DNA of 64,000 bases from Utricularia gibba. Taxonomy: Eukaryota > Streptophyta > Magnoliopsida > Lamiales > Lentibulariaceae. The notes beneath the pieces are model-generated. The model was not told the origin of the DNA and did no database searches. It worked only from the letters and a program-made list of their open reading frames with translations. The DNA lies in the NCBI GenBank assembly GCA_002189035.1, contig NEEC01000009.1, positions 310,001 to 374,000 on the forward strand. The letters run 5' to 3'. The stretch's first letter is position 1; every line of letters starts with the position of its first letter. The translations under genes and the position numbers were made by a program. Shown here one piece after another: positions 48,232 to 61,960 of this stretch.

Positions 48232-49658
48232 TCTCACTCATGCTTTCATGGGAACAAGGAATAAGCGGTCTCATCTGCTGTTGCCGATCTGATCTTTTCT
48301 TTCCTGCATGTAGACGAGACTAAGAAGACTTTATCTTCCGCGGTTAGATCTATACATAATCTTTTTGGAATACCTGTCGCAAGGTAAACAGGAGTTGGAG
48401 GCTCAAGATAAATGATACCGGCGCAAGGTAAGTCAATTCTTTAGTTTATGGTAGGATCCCGAGTGCCATCGATTTCTCTACCGGAGATGCGGAGTGCTCT
48501 AGGAGTGTCCACCAGTAAATCAGGTGATGAGAAGACAGTCATGATATATTTCGAATATGTATAAACAGTTGTAAAAACTAGTGTAAATAATAGACTCGAA
48601 TCCAATTTCTTATGAACTATGAGTCCGTTCTGCAATTTGAAGCTATGTTCATATTATGTAAAATTGAATCAATTTTAAGATTATGTGAAAGTAGTTAGTT
48701 TGAGATTATAAAACTATTTTATGGTGTAATATAAAATTATATTATAAAAAAAAATATATTATAAATTTTAATATATTAAATTACATAAGTTAATATTATG
48801 ATATAAATGTATTTTTAAAATAGATAAAAAAAATTTATAGTATAATTTTTTCAATTAATCTCTTATTTAATATTTGAAATAGAAATTTAAAAAATTCAAC
48901 AATTTTTTAAATTAATCATAAAATATGAATCTCTTATTTTACAATTAAATATTATAATTTTTAAAAATTAAACAGAATTACTTCAAAGAAAATTCAACTT
49001 AAAGAACATGCCCTATATTACCTAAATTCAAATTGATTTTTTTTTTATCAAGAGTGAATTTAGATCTATTATTCTTATTTTTATGTAAATAATGTTAATA
49101 AATTAAGTATATAATATAATATTATATATACGTATAAATGCATATGTTATTTAAAATTAATAATACAAATTTGTCATCCAATAAAAAAACAATTAAGATT
49201 TAAATTGTTAATATTTAGAATATAATGCAAAAATAGAAAAAATTTAATCCATTCGTATCCAAAATCAAACTAAATCTCATTAAAAATCGAAATCAATTAA
49301 TCTACCAAATTTGAATAGAAATCAATTACCGAAATATTTAATCGAGTTCGATTCCAAGTTTATATTAACCCAATCCACTAACATCCCTCCACAAACATAA
49401 ATTAAATGATGCCGATGTTGGACCACCACAGCCATTGAGTTCATAGTTCAAGAGCATATACATAACATCCAGTTTGCATAAAGGATACGATGGTTCACAA
49501 AAAATGAGACTTTATTTCCACCAATGATGTGTGTATCTTACAACTCGAGAAGAGTAAATGTTTATAGAATAAATAAGATGTGACTTGAAAAGAAAATAAA
49601 ACAATGATCAAGACCTGTAGCACTGCGCAGACCACCAGATGATGAAGCAGCCCAAAAC
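48232..49658. other. Intergenic DNA, partly AT-rich
   Basis: 48232-48640 is moderate-complexity sequence of unknown origin that may belong with the nad7 insert. 48640-49400 is very AT-rich. 49440-49658 probably contains the 3' UTR of the reverse-strand helicase-like gene, with AATAAA on the minus strand near 49510. Confidence 0.4.
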
Positions 49659-51686
49659 TTACTCACTAGGAGCTGAAGGAGAATCACAGAAAACAACTGT
49701 TTGATGGCATCTAAGGACGGATTGGCGTATTGCTTTGATTCCCCTAAAGAAAGATTTATTGCATGGGACTTCCGTACCATCAACAACCTGGAAAATAACG
49801 CAATGGGTTAGCTGGAAAACACATCCCGTATTACCAGTGAGAGAAGGTATGAAGGAAGATGATAAAATATATCAAAATCGTTAAGAGTTACCATCAAGAA
49901 AATCTGAGATATGTCAACAGCGTCTACTCGGAGAAGCTCCATTAAGCTCTCAGGTGTGCTGACGAGAAACTCTGGTTCAACTTCCCTTAAACTGCCACAT
50001 TCAACTATATAATGTAAGAAAACTATGGGTCGTTAGGCCACCTTACTAATGCCTATTAAACCTTACTAAATAAAAGTCCTGCAAACTCGTTTGGTTCATA
50101 AGAAATTTTAGAAGTGTTGGTTCAAAGGTTGAGAGCACTAAGATTTAGAATTTTTTTTCTTTACGCCCCCTCAAATTTTTAAAAGTTAAAACCAGTATTT
50201 CTTACATTTCTTCTGCCTTAATATTTAGAAACCTGTATTAATGCTTTACGCAGAAAATGCCCAAAACAAACAAACATCAGCAAATGGCAGGGGGCTGACC
50301 TATGAATTTGATGATCAAGTGAAGCTCCAGAATGCAAAATCAATGTCTCTATCCCAGCCACCTTGAGAGGCTGGCAAATCTTGTGCGCCTGATTAAATCA
50401 AAAAACCAAAAGGTTATTCTTCGAAATTTAAAAATTTTTCCAAATGAATTTCACAAGGATTAAAACATAAGACTTTTATTCCCAAAAACCAACCTTTTCA
50501 ACCTTTTCTCGTGATGGCACTAGATATAGAAGAAATGGGCTATTGAAAGATATGCCCTGCTTCTCTTTCATTGAAATGGTTTCAGCAGCAGCAGAAAGAA
50601 CCCATGCAATTTTCCCCGTGATATCAGCTGTAGTAAATTCCAATACATCTACACCGCTGTTGTGACAATTCCAAAAATCCAGTCCCCATACGTTTGCAAA
50701 CAACGGTAGGCAGCAGTCAGAACTAAGGATTCCATTTTTCTGCAAGTCGTGCTGAATATAGTCGAGACATAATGTCAAAAACTTCGTTGGACCAGACATA
50801 TTCCTCTCAGGGTCATGGTCATTACAAGAAATATTAGAATCATCCCGTATAATGATCTGTCGGGTTGATCTCCCTATATTTACAGCAATCTCTGGGCCCA
50901 ACAAACCAATATACATTGTCAATAATTCCAAGTTCCCCTTTTCTGCTTTCACAACCTGAAAAGTACCAATGCAGCATGCTTAGGCTCTTTTTGTTGAAAA
51001 AACAAGAAAGAAACACGCAAGGCAATAACTTTGGAGAGAATGAAAACGAGAGAATCCGAAAGACATAGATTGTGATAATCACATCAAATTAAACGGATCC
51101 TAGTAGAAAAAAAAAAGGTACCGTTTTGAGCATCAAAGTAGCCTCTTTAGAACCTTGATTCTGATTGCGTGTCTCTGCCTCTTCAGGAACAAGAGTACCC
51201 TTTCTTGAACTGACAACGTTGCGGTTCATGGAACTCTTTAGACGTCTTTTCCTTTTACCTAATCGACGTGTTTTCAGCTGTATATCACTGTAAATTCTGT
51301 GCCCTGAGCATGAACAGGCAACCAGAATTAATAAAGACCAAGAAAAGAAATCAAGACATCTAAGTAAGTTCGAGAAAACATTGGCCCAATCACCAAAACT
51401 TAATCAAAGCAAGATTTTCAGTCACATTGCCACCTAGCACCAAAAAGACCACATCACATTGGATTGAACAATCGGATTTAGGCACCCAAAAGGATAGCGA
51501 TTCCAAACACAAAGATTGGAGAGTAAGAGATTATACAAATGTGGTAGATTATCGATTGAGAAAAAACTTCCAGCAATACGAAAAAAACACTTCCTCCGCA
51601 GGGAAACATGAAAAATAACCTGCAAAAAACGACCTTTTTCCGGTCCCACAGGTGCGAAGAAAACGATGTGTGAAGCAGCCGCCCAT
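49659..51686 (-). CDS. Helicase-like (DEAD-box-related) protein, short form
   Basis: Predicted 342 aa from exons (minus strand) 51620-51686, 51122-51303, 50494-50955, 50300-50388, 49892-49991 and 49659-49787; phases join. A basic stretch (TRRLGKRKRRLKSS) near residues 35-50 looks like a nuclear signal. Then GPTKFLTLCLDYIQ, WVLSAAAETI, SPFLLYLVPSREKVEKAHKIC (motif Ia-like, with VPSREK in place of TPTREL) and PEFLVSTPESLMELL (motif Ib-like, cf. TPGR). It resembles plant proteins annotated as degenerate P-loop/DEAD-box helicases. No Walker A or DEAD motif is visible; the DEAD-equivalent reads MVVDGTE. The C-terminal helicase half is missing: the frame stops at 49659 just after a GTAAGT that could be a splice donor, so a longer isoform is possible, but I see no downstream exons. 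The chosen ATG is the first in the exon-1 frame. Confidence 0.65.
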
Positions 51687-51759
51687 GAAACCCTCCTTTA
51701 TTTCACCCAACGTTGGTGGCGCAGCCTCGTATCTCTCCGTGCTGCAGTTGATCACCAGG

Positions 51760-52157
51760 AGTTGATGGCGGTTTTGTAATCAGTTGGGAGGACCACGTTC
51801 CTAGAGTTTTATGGACTGGTGATGGCTATCGGCTAGGTTATGTTGTTCATGGGCCTAATGCGCTGGGCCTCAACGATCTTAAAGCTTTTAGACTGAGCCG
51901 ATTCTTAGCTTTTGTTGATCCCGGGCGTAGCCGTCCACTTGGGCCTCGGAATGTCAAATTGGGCCAATCTCCCGTCGCATTCGAACCAACCAAAATATTA
52001 AATTGGATTAAATTCATATACTCCTTTTTTATTATGTTCAAAAATAATAAAAGAATAAATCTTTTTATAAATAAAACATTTTCATTTCACTTACAATTTC
52101 TTAAACATATTTCATCGATATTTTTTTTCTATTTTTACAGTTAATTAAAAAATGACC
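51760..52157. other. Spacer between helicase-like gene and PIF element 3
   Basis: Contains the presumed promoter of the reverse-strand gene and several TGGGCC/GGGCCT motifs at 51840-51970. No gene recognised. Confidence 0.45.
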
Positions 52158-52804
52158 TAAGGGTGTGTTCGATTAATAGTATTAAGTGGGATATTGAAAA
52201 TTGATTTCATGTAATTAATATTTTTACATTTTAGAATTATTTGAGGTCGATTTTTTATTTTTTTATTTCAATTTTTTTATATTTTTAGATAAACTTTATA
52301 TCTTTCGTATTACTTTAATATTTTTAAAGTAAAAGTGTGTTTTATGATTTTAATTATTATTTTAACCTACTTTAGAAGAGATTCTAGCTTATCTTTATAT
52401 GGGCAAAGATTTAGTCTATTCAAATGAACATTTGGTCAAAGATTATCAAATAAAATAAAATTTATATCTTATCTTAAAAGATTTACATCTTATTCTAAGA
52501 GATTCAAACATAAGATTTGATACAAACTCATCAAATAATCCCAATAAATCAATAATATTATAAAAAGACCAGAGGCCAGAGATCAGAGTCTTAGAATCAA
52601 TCTAGGAGCCTAAAGTCAAGTCTTGCACATTTGGATTCATTTCATATTGTTTTTCATCAATTTTTATGTGTTAGAGTTGAGCATGTGCATATGAGCACTT
52701 GTAGCTAAGGATTTGCGTTGAAGACTTGCTTGCACAAGTCATGCGCATGTGACAATTTTATCATGTTCTTCAACATTTAATTTGAGGTTTGATTCTGTTT
52801 TGAA

Positions 52805-54196
52805 GAAACCCCAAACATAGATCTTGGAATACGGTATACATCAGACGAAGGGATGTTCAAAATACCTTTCAAATGACTCCGTTGTTCACCAACCGCCAAT
52901 AGCAGACGGCCTCTATGGTATCCACACGTGGAGCACTCCGTCGATAACCTTCTCAAGCCTCTTGAATGTTGGTCAAATTTCTCAGGTGCTAGTAGAGAAA
53001 AACGCCTCCTGGCGGATCAGTCTCAAAAAGCACGAAGACCTTGGAGCAGATCTCAAGATCTAAATATTTTTTATAGATATTTTTGTGACATATCAAATCA
53101 TATCTATATGAGATCTTTTATTTTGAGTTTAATCAATATTAATCTCAAAATAGCTCTCTATTTAATTTACCCAATTTATCAATTACATCTCATGTAATTG
53201 TGTCATTCTATTTTATATCGATGAATGACTCCACTATTGTGTGTGACCTTATAAGTTTCTTCGATCAAGGCCATAATAATGGATTTATTAATTAACTCTT
53301 AATTAATCAAATCCATCATTATCGATCATGAGTGATATCTAGCAACATATCATCATCCCCAAGATTAAAGAATAATTAGGTGAACTGATTTAGCATTTCC
53401 ATGACCAGACACCATGCAATGAACAGCTTTCATCATACTTATATCTCATTCGATACCAGAACATGGGTGTGTGTCTTTCTGATGTCTTGAACTTATAATT
53501 GCATTCAATCACTAACACTCAATGACCTACTCAAACAATTCGAGTGTCATTACCCTGGGCCCAAGACTTACTGTTAGGCTTTGATGCAATTACTTCAGAT
53601 ATAATCTCATAGCTAACATGAGTGATGAATCCTTTATTGATCAATCAACTATCTTCAATCTTAAGAAGTCACATTCCTACTCATTCATACTAGGCAAGCC
53701 ATGGTTACGCTCCCATTAGTAATGAGCGAAAATGTGAGTTTAAGATCAAGATAACTTTGTTGATCTCAAGTCTAAGCTTACTTGCACGGCTGTCATATTC
53801 AAGATCTTGCTACTGACACTTGGTTAGCTTCCCATAGTAGCATCTCAAAGATGAGTCATCCAGTGAATCGATTCTTTAATCAACACCCACATATAGGTTC
53901 TAGTAATCTCATTACATCAATTGTGAGAACCATTACCTAAACAGTTTAGGGAACTCAATGTGTGCTAGCTTATCCGTATTTGTGATATCCTCATTTCACA
54001 AATACTCTAGCCAATGAGTTTTTAACTTGAACATAAATGCTTGTAGAATCTTACATTATGATCATCATAATTTCTGTAACATATAGATCAAGTAAAGGAT
54101 TTTATCAATGATATGGATTTTATCACAATTCAAAGAAAATATCAAAAGATAAGATTTGTCAATGAGTTGATTGTCTCTAGAATACATACACTAACA
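52805..54196 (+). repeat. copia-type LTR repeat (longer copy)
   Basis: Shares ordered blocks with 42355-42975 (TACGGTATACATCAG, CTCCGTCGATAACCTTCTC, TTAACTTGAACATAAATGC) and ends ACATACACTAACA. The middle region (about 53090-54010) is absent from the shorter copy. The first 40-70 bp of the LTR seem missing at the left. No adjacent copia coding sequence was found. Confidence 0.65.
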
Positions 54197-54739
54197 ATAA
54201 AAAATATGTCACATATGAATTAGTAAAAAATAAGTATACCATTTTGATTTTATTTAAACACAATAATAGAATTATTAAAATTTAAAATATTACTTATTTT
54301 TTATATAAAGATTTGATATAATCAAAGTTTAAAAATTAATTTATTTTATAACTTTAACTATTTTACAAATGCATAAATATAAATATAGATAAATCTTAAA
54401 CATGATACCAAATTCATGTATTTTACCAATAAAATGAGTCTGACACAGATTTATTGTTTCATTAGATATTAAATTTCTCCTAACTAACGTGTTTATCATT
54501 TATATGTGTTTATTTTTATTTGACCATTGGATTTATTAGATATAATCATTTTCCAAGTATAGGTCATTTTACCTACCATTAGCCACATAATTCCCACATT
54601 GTAATGGGATTACGGGAAAAAAAAAAGAAATTGGTGATATTGCTTTTTAAATCATCTATCATTATACAATTATGTATTATGCAATTAGCTTTGCGTTTGT
54701 ATAATTGACATAGAGAACTATGAAGATATACTATGCTTG

Positions 54740-55300
54740 ATAGGATCCCAAGACAAATTGGATAGTTAAGAGGCCTTGTGAATGATATTCGAGGAGTAAC
54801 ACATGATAATTTGAGGTTACGTTTAGATACATTTAGAAAATTCTACACCATTTTTGAACAACGTAGTAGGTTACACTATGGCAAGTATGTTACAATTTCA
54901 TAAATGGTTCTAAACTTTCTTAGCATTCTCGTACATCATAGAAAAATGAGAGAGCAAAAATTGCACTTTTATCGATTATGTATACTATACAAAAATATTT
55001 TCATGTTGTGATCCATGCAGTTCTTTGACTAAATCATGTACTATTGCTAAAACCTCATGTGATTGTTGGTTTAAGTACATTCAAATATTTTAAGGTATTT
55101 ACTTTTTGGATAAAGTATTATTTCATTGTTCATTATGTTAATAATTCAATGATTATTGATATAAAGATTGTCATGGATATATAAATGTCAAAGTTAAGGA
55201 GAGAGATTGTGCTCAATATAGAACTTGGAAGGGCACAATATCAACCAATGTATTAGACGTGTACGATGAAAGTATGAAATTTATGATGCTGACAATTAAG
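54740..55300 (+). pseudogene. PIF/Harbinger transposase fragment (element 3)
   Basis: Reads RIPRQIG-stop-LRGLVNDIRG, then RSRLHYGKYVTIS-stop-MVLNFLSILVHHRKMREQK. After a decayed gap, KGTISTNVLDVYDESMKFMM follows at about 55228-55290. These align with the IPRQ, GKYVT, HHxKMRxQK and STNVLGVCDE blocks of elements 1 and 2. The catalytic core is largely missing and stops are present. Confidence 0.8.
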
Positions 55301-55479
55301 TCATGATGATGTTATTTAGTCATGATCAAGAAATAATGAACTTCTGCCAAATCATTCAACAATGTTGAATAAACCTATATTATTTGAAAAGGGGTAATAT
55401 TTGTGCAAAGTAATATTACAGTAGCTTTCAAAATTGCATATATATTATGATCAACAATGTTGTCCAAACAACTGAGCAC

Positions 55480-55725
55480 TAGATCAATTTTTTAGGTCTT
55501 TCATTTTCTAAGTTTACAAATAGATCTACTTCCGCTAGAGTCGTGAGATGGATCAACATTATTGACAAATGAATTATCAATGAAAGAATGTTCTTATAAA
55601 ATATATGAACCTGGTCATATTTTTTGTGGTGACTCCTCTTCATCAAACTCAGTTTCTTTATTTACTCCAAATGCTCTTTCTCTAGTAGCACGATGTGTGC
55701 CAAAAATTTCACCTCAATTCTCATA
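55480..55725 (-). pseudogene. ORF1 fragment of PIF element 3 (C-terminal side)
   Basis: The reverse strand reads THRATRERAFGVNKETEFDEEE, in the position after the IFGKDRATG motif of ORF1 proteins. It ends where the gypsy LTR region begins. The N-terminal part lies at 62200-62480. Confidence 0.5.
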
Positions 55726-58700
55726 TAATTGATACGACCCTCCAATCAACAAGTGATTGGCAAACCAGATCTTGATTCAAAAGAAACGATCCTTCAAGAA
55801 AAAGAAGTTGGCCCTCAAGGATTAAAAATCCTTGCAACCCAAACTATGAAATGGTACCACACTCATAAAATCAATGAAGGGATTGGGAGTGATAAACCAC
55901 ACACTAGACATCACAAACAAAGCTTGATAAATTTAAAGTTCTACAAGAACTCAAAGAAGTAGCATTGCTCTCAAAAGTCATTACAATCAAAGTTGTCTTA
56001 AACAAGAGTAAGGCTAATCCTATATAGATGAAGGATTGAGCCTCCTCAAAAGAAAAGTAGTAATAATGTACTTTAGAGTGGTGGGCCTCCTCTACTCAAG
56101 TTGTTCCACTTTGAGAAGGTTGAATTTTATGCGAAACACCTTATGAATTTGTTGATTGGCCCATAGCCCCTTAAGCACCTCTTGATTCATTCTTACTCTT
56201 GATCTAGTGTTTGGTCCAAGTGAAATCAATGAAGGTTTATTGATCTTCTGTCCTTTATCTTCATTGTGATCATCTGTAATATCCATGATCTCATCATCCT
56301 CCCCTTTTTTTAGCATATTCATCCTTGAATCATCACCATCTACATCACAAGGAATCAAGTCAGCAATATTGAATGTGGCGTGGACCGAAAACTCACCTGG
56401 AAGATCAATCTTCTAAGCATTGTCATTGATTTTCTCAATGACTTGAAAGGGCCCATCTCCTCTTGGTGAAAACTTTGAAATCCTTCCTTTCGAAAATGTA
56501 CCCAAACCCAATCTCCTAGTTGAAGAATAACTTTCTTCCTATATTTATTTGCCTTGGCTGCATACTGCTTGTTTTTTGCTTCTATTTGATTTCGAACTTT
56601 CTCATGTAGCGTTCTGATAGCATATGCTCTCTTAACACCATCAAAACTATGAAATTCATCATATGGCAAGGGCAACAAATCTACAGGAGCACGAGGATTA
56701 AAACCATACATAATTTCAAAAAGAGAACAACGAGTAGAAGAATGTACCGCTCTATTGTATGCAAACTCAACATGAGGTAAGCAATCTTCCAATATTCTAA
56801 TGTTCTTTTTTATAATGGCACGAAGTAAAGTAACTAGGGTTTGGTTTGTTACCTTGGTTTGTCCATTAGTTTGGGAATGACAAGTGATAGAGAAAAGAAG
56901 CTTTATTCCCAACTTACTCCAAAGTGTGCACTAAAAGTGGCTGAAAAACTTTGTGTCACGATCACTTACAATGGTAAGTGGCATATAATGAAGCCTAACA
57001 ATCTCCCTAAAGAATAAATCGGCAATATGCGAAGTATCATCAATTTTGTGACAAGAGATAAAATGCGTCATCTTGGAGAATCTATCCATGACTACAAATA
57101 TTAAATCTTTTCCCCTTTGAGTCATTGGTAATCCTAAAACAAAATCCATAGAAAGGTCAATCCAAGGGTAAAGAGGGGTAGGAAGAGGAGTGTACAATTT
57201 TTGAAAAGTTGATTTTAATTTGGCCTTTTTGCACACCAAACATCCTTCACATATCCTTTCCACATCTCTTCTCATATGTGGTCAATAGAAATGATGTTGA
57301 AGCATGTCCAATGTTTTGGTAACCCCAAAATGTTCCATTAGACCACTACCATGAACTTCTTTCACAAAAAACTCACGAATTAAACATTGAAAAATGCATA
57401 ACTTGTTCTTCTTAAAAAGGAAATCATCTTGCCTATGGAAGTTTTCATAAGGTTTATGCTCACATGAAATATAAATATCCTTAAAATTATGATCAACACC
57501 ATAAAATTCTTTTATTGTCGACAATTCAAGAATTTGAGCATCAAGAGTAGCTAAAATTGTGTACCTTTGTGTCAACATATCTATAATAATGTTCTCCTTA
57601 CCTTTCTTATATTTGATAACATAAGAAAAGGTATCAATGAACTTCACCCGTCTAGCATGTCTTCCATTGAGATTTCTTTGACTCCTGACATGCTTCAAGC
57701 TTTCGTGGTCTGTATGGATAACAAATTCCTTGTGCCAAAGATAATGTTTCCAAGTTTCAAGTGCTCTTACCAGTGAGTACAACTCCTTATTAGAAGTTGG
57801 GCAATTAAGTGTAACTCCACCCAACTTTTCACTAAAATAGGCAATATGTCGACCTCCTTGCATGAGAACAACACCTATTCCAACTCCAAAAGCAACACAT
57901 TCAATTTCAAATGTGTTAGAGAAATCAGGTAATACAACTAAAGGAGATGAGCTAAGCTTATCCTTGAGTGTCTTGAAAGCAAGCTCTTGCGATTCTCCTC
58001 ACTCAAATTTGAACATTTTTCTTCACAACCTCGTTCAAAGGTGCAACCATTGTGCTGAAATCCTTGACAAAATGATGATAGAAGCTAGTCTATCCATGGA
58101 AACTGCACACTTCTCCAACTGTGGTAGGAGTTGGTTATTACCTAATTGCTTTCACTTTTTCTTCATCTACTAAAATTCCTGCATCACTTACAATATAGTC
58201 AAGAAAAGAGATTTTTTTTGTGCAAAAGTCGTACTTCTTGATATTAGCATACAAACACTCTTTTCTCAAGACAAACAACACCTCACGTAAATGACATGTA
58301 TGTTCATCCAATGTCTTATTATACACAATAATATCATCAAAGTAAACAACAACAAATCTACCAAGAAAGAAACACAATACATGAGGTTACATGATTCATT
58401 AACCTCATGAAAGTACTAGATGCATTAGTCAATCCAAAAGGCATGACCAATCATTCATATAAACCAAACTTAGTTTTGAAAGTAGTTTTCCATTCATTCC
58501 CCTTTCTCATCCTAATTTGATGATATCCACTATACAAATCAATCTTAGAGAAAATGCATGATCCATGTAATTCATCTAACATATCATCAAGCCTAGATAT
58601 AGGATGACTGTACTTAACCATTATTTGATTGATGGCTCGACCATCAGTGCGCATTCTCCATGTTCCATCATGTTTTGGCACTAATAATACTGAAACTGAG

Positions 58701-61700
58701 CATGGACTCACACTTCCCTCATCAACCCCTTAGCCATGAGTTTTTCCACTTGGCGTTAGATCTCTTTGATTTCTTCTGGGTTGGCCCTATAAGAAGCTCG
58801 GTTTGGGATTTGAGCACCAGGAACAAAGTAAATTTGATGTTCTATTCCTTGGTATGGTGATAATCTAGGCAATTCTTCAGGAAAAAAAAACATCATTGAA
58901 TTCCTACAAAACAAGTTTAATACAAGTAGGAAGATACTCTTGTGGGTTAGAGTTATGTGAAAAAAGGTAACAAAATCAAAATAAAGAGATTTCTGGCATG
59001 TAATACTCTTTTCACATCATTCATCGTAGCAGCAAGTCACTCCATTTCTTTTTTTCTCACAACTCCTTCATTCACCCCTTTATTTTCACTCTTTTTTTTT
59101 TTTTATGTTCTCTTCCTCTCTAGGGATATCTCTTTTTTCTCTCCAATCTCTCATCCCTCAACTCACCAAAAGATTTGATAGCAGCAGCAATCTTGCATTG
59201 ATCTTCGTATGCTTCCTTTGAAGATAAAGGCACCAATGTGATTGATTTTTCTTTCATGGAAAAAGGAATACTTATTAGTATAGCCATCATGAATCACCTT
59301 CCTATCGTATTGTCAAGGCCTTATCAAGAGTATGTGTCCTGCATGCATAGGTACTACATCACAAAGAACCTCATCCTGATACTTTCCAATTTGGAAAGTA
59401 ACAAGAACTTTTTTATTGATCTTTACTTCACTCTCTTCGTTCAACCATTGAAGCCTGTAGGGATTTGGATGTTTGAGAGTAGGAAGTTGGAGTTTATCCA
59501 CTATGAAAGTATTAGCAACATTTGTGCAATTGCCTCCATCGATTATTAGACTGCAAACCTTTTCATACACAAAGCAACGTGTATGGAATAACTTCTCTCA
59601 TTGTTCCTCCATTGGCTTAGCATCCATCATTAAAGTCTTTCGTGTTACCAAACTTTCACCTATGACAGGTTGTTGTTCCCCATCATTTATCTCATCTACT
59701 TCACTTCCACTTTCACTCTCAACTTCGGATTCAATATCTCCAGAATCCCTTAGAATCATGGTTCTCTTGTTTGGACATTTTGAAGCAATATAACTATGGC
59801 CAAGACATTTGAAACACTTGATATTTTGTGTTTGTTCAAAAGACTTGAATCGCCTTTCTTGGTTTCGAGCATTTGAAGTACCCTCTTTCACCGGTCCCAA
59901 CTTGGTTGATTTCTCAAATGAAGGGTAATGTGGTTTCCTGTCTTTACTTCCGACAACATTCCATGAAGTAGAAGCTTTTGGGTGTTTTCTATGGTATCCC
60001 TTAGACTTTCGTTGCTTTTCAATCTTGATAGCAACATGTAACATGTCTTCAATCTTCACATAATGCTGCAACTCGAACACTTAAGAGATTTCATTGTTTA
60101 AACCATAGACAAATCTTGTCATTGTAGCTTCTCTATCCTCTATTAAATTGGCCCGAATCATCAATACTTCCATTTCTTGCCAATACTCGTCCACGGTTCT
60201 ACTGCCTTGGGTGAGTTTCTGCAAGTTTTGGTGTAGATCTTTTTGGTAGTGGCTGGGAATGAACATTTTTCTCATAATCCTCTTCATTTCAGCCCAAGTA
60301 CGAATTGGTTCTTCATCATTTCGTTTTCTGTTGAGTACTATTTTGTCCCACCAAGTTATGGCGTAGTATGTAAACTCAAGAACAACAAGCTTAATCTTCT
60401 TAGCTTCAAAATAGTTTGTAGCAATCAAACACGTGCTCCACACGAGTCTCCCACTCCAAGTAAGCATTTGGATCGTTTTTCCTTTGAAAAGGAGTGATTT
60501 TCATCTTAATGCTATCAAATCCTTTGTATTCACGTGTGTGTTCACCCTTGATCTTTCGTCATATCTTGCATAACTATTTGACCTCAAATTTTTTTGATAT
60601 CTTCGTACCATATCATCACCACCAGATGAATCATACTCATCATGATTTTTTTTTTTAATTTCTCCTTCGTTCACCATGCCTAGCCTCTTCCGAGTATTCA
60701 TCTAGTTGTAAATTCCTTCTGTCATAGTGTTTTGGAACTCTGGTCCTATCATGGGAGACACTAACCTCTTTTTGTTTTTTTATATTCTTAAGAGATTCAT
60801 CATGTTCCTCTAGTTTGATGGATTTGCTCCATGCATCTCTGCAATATCTTAAACTCAATTTGCATTGCATTGAGTAAGAAACAAACATCCATAGCATCTG
60901 ATTCTTGTGCAAGGTTGTTAGAGGTCGACATCCTACTACAAGAAAATAGCGTAGATAAAAAGAAGGAAAGAGAACAAGCAAAGAAAAGATAGAAGAAAGA
61001 AAAAGATAATTTCCAAACATCAAGTTCTCTTGAACTTTAAGACTCAATAAACCTTATTTGATCAATCTAAGTGTGGTTTAAAGAGATAAGGGTGGCTAGG
61101 GTAATGATTCAAACAATTTAAATGAGGAATATAGGACTTGGTGATGGTAAAAGTAATTAAGATTAAGTAAGAGTATTAATGAAAGGATAATATGAAACTT
61201 GTTGTGATTAGCACAAAAGAAGTAGGTCGACAATTGAAAAGATTTAAAATAGAATATAAGTGTGACAATAGACAAAGATGTATAATATTAACTTTTCTTT
61301 TGTTTAATAAGTAGAAGATTCAATAGATTCAAGTGGCTAATTTTTTTTTTACTTTTTTTTTGTTTTGGAAGTATAAAATTCAATGAATTCAAGTTGTTAA
61401 CCTTCTTTCTCCCTTCAACACGTTTTTTGTTCTTTTTGCAGCAATCCAGAAGAATAGAATGGAACAATCAAAGATAAGTAACCTCTCTTGGTTTTTTTTT
61501 TAAGAAGTAGAGATAACATAAGTAAATCAAAATGGATTTGGATTTTTTTTTTTTGTTTTTTTTCTTTAGAACCAAACAACAACGAGAAAAAGAAGTTGGC
61601 CTTCAAGGATTGAAAATCCCTACAACCCAAACTATGAAATAGTATCACACTCACAAAATCAAAGAAGGGATTAGAAGTGATAAACCACACACTGGACACC

Positions 61701-61960
61701 ATAAGTAAGGCTTGATAAGTCTAAAGTTCCACAAGAACTCAAAGAATGAGCATTGCTCTTAAAAGTCATTACAATCAAAATTGTCTTAAACAAGAGTGAG
61801 ACCCTTCTATCAAAGAATTGTTCCTTAAAGGATTGGACCTCCTCAAAAGAATTGGACCTCCTCAAAAAAATTGTCTTAAACCACACACTGTCTTAAAGGA
61901 TTGGACCTCCTCAAAAGAAAAGTAATAATAATGTACTTTAGAGTGATGAGACTCCTCTAC
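55726..61960 (-). mobile_element. Ty3/gypsy retrotransposon
   Basis: LTR-like blocks at about 55790-56085 and 61580-61955 share long stretches (for example AAAGAAGTTGGCC, TGATAAACCACACACT and GTAATAATGTACTTTAGAGTG) and bracket a minus-strand gag-pol. The right copy contains an extra tandem duplication of a GGACCTCCTCAAAA block. Order gag, protease, RT, RNase H, integrase identifies Ty3/gypsy. Exact LTR ends and the target duplication could not be fixed. Confidence 0.8.
56092..60931 (-). pseudogene. gag-pol of the Ty3/gypsy element
   Basis: Gag starts at ATG 60931 (MSTSNNLAQESDAMD); the gag core (ITWWDKIV, then QKLTQGSRTVDEYWQEME) is at 60467-60081. A zinc knuckle at about 59816-59770 reads CFKCLGHSYIASKC, with Tyr where His is expected. 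The protease-like IIDGGNCTN is near 59543. RT blocks ([27 protein letters not shown], then VVYFDDIIVY) lie at 58711-58140. RNase H (YFSEKL, then HTDHESLKH) starts at 57863. The integrase zinc-finger region and core ([24 protein letters not shown], then SQTNGQTKVTNQT) lie at 57290-56700, with a C-terminal part to 56092. Frameshifts and stops separate these segments, so it is inactive. Confidence 0.9.
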
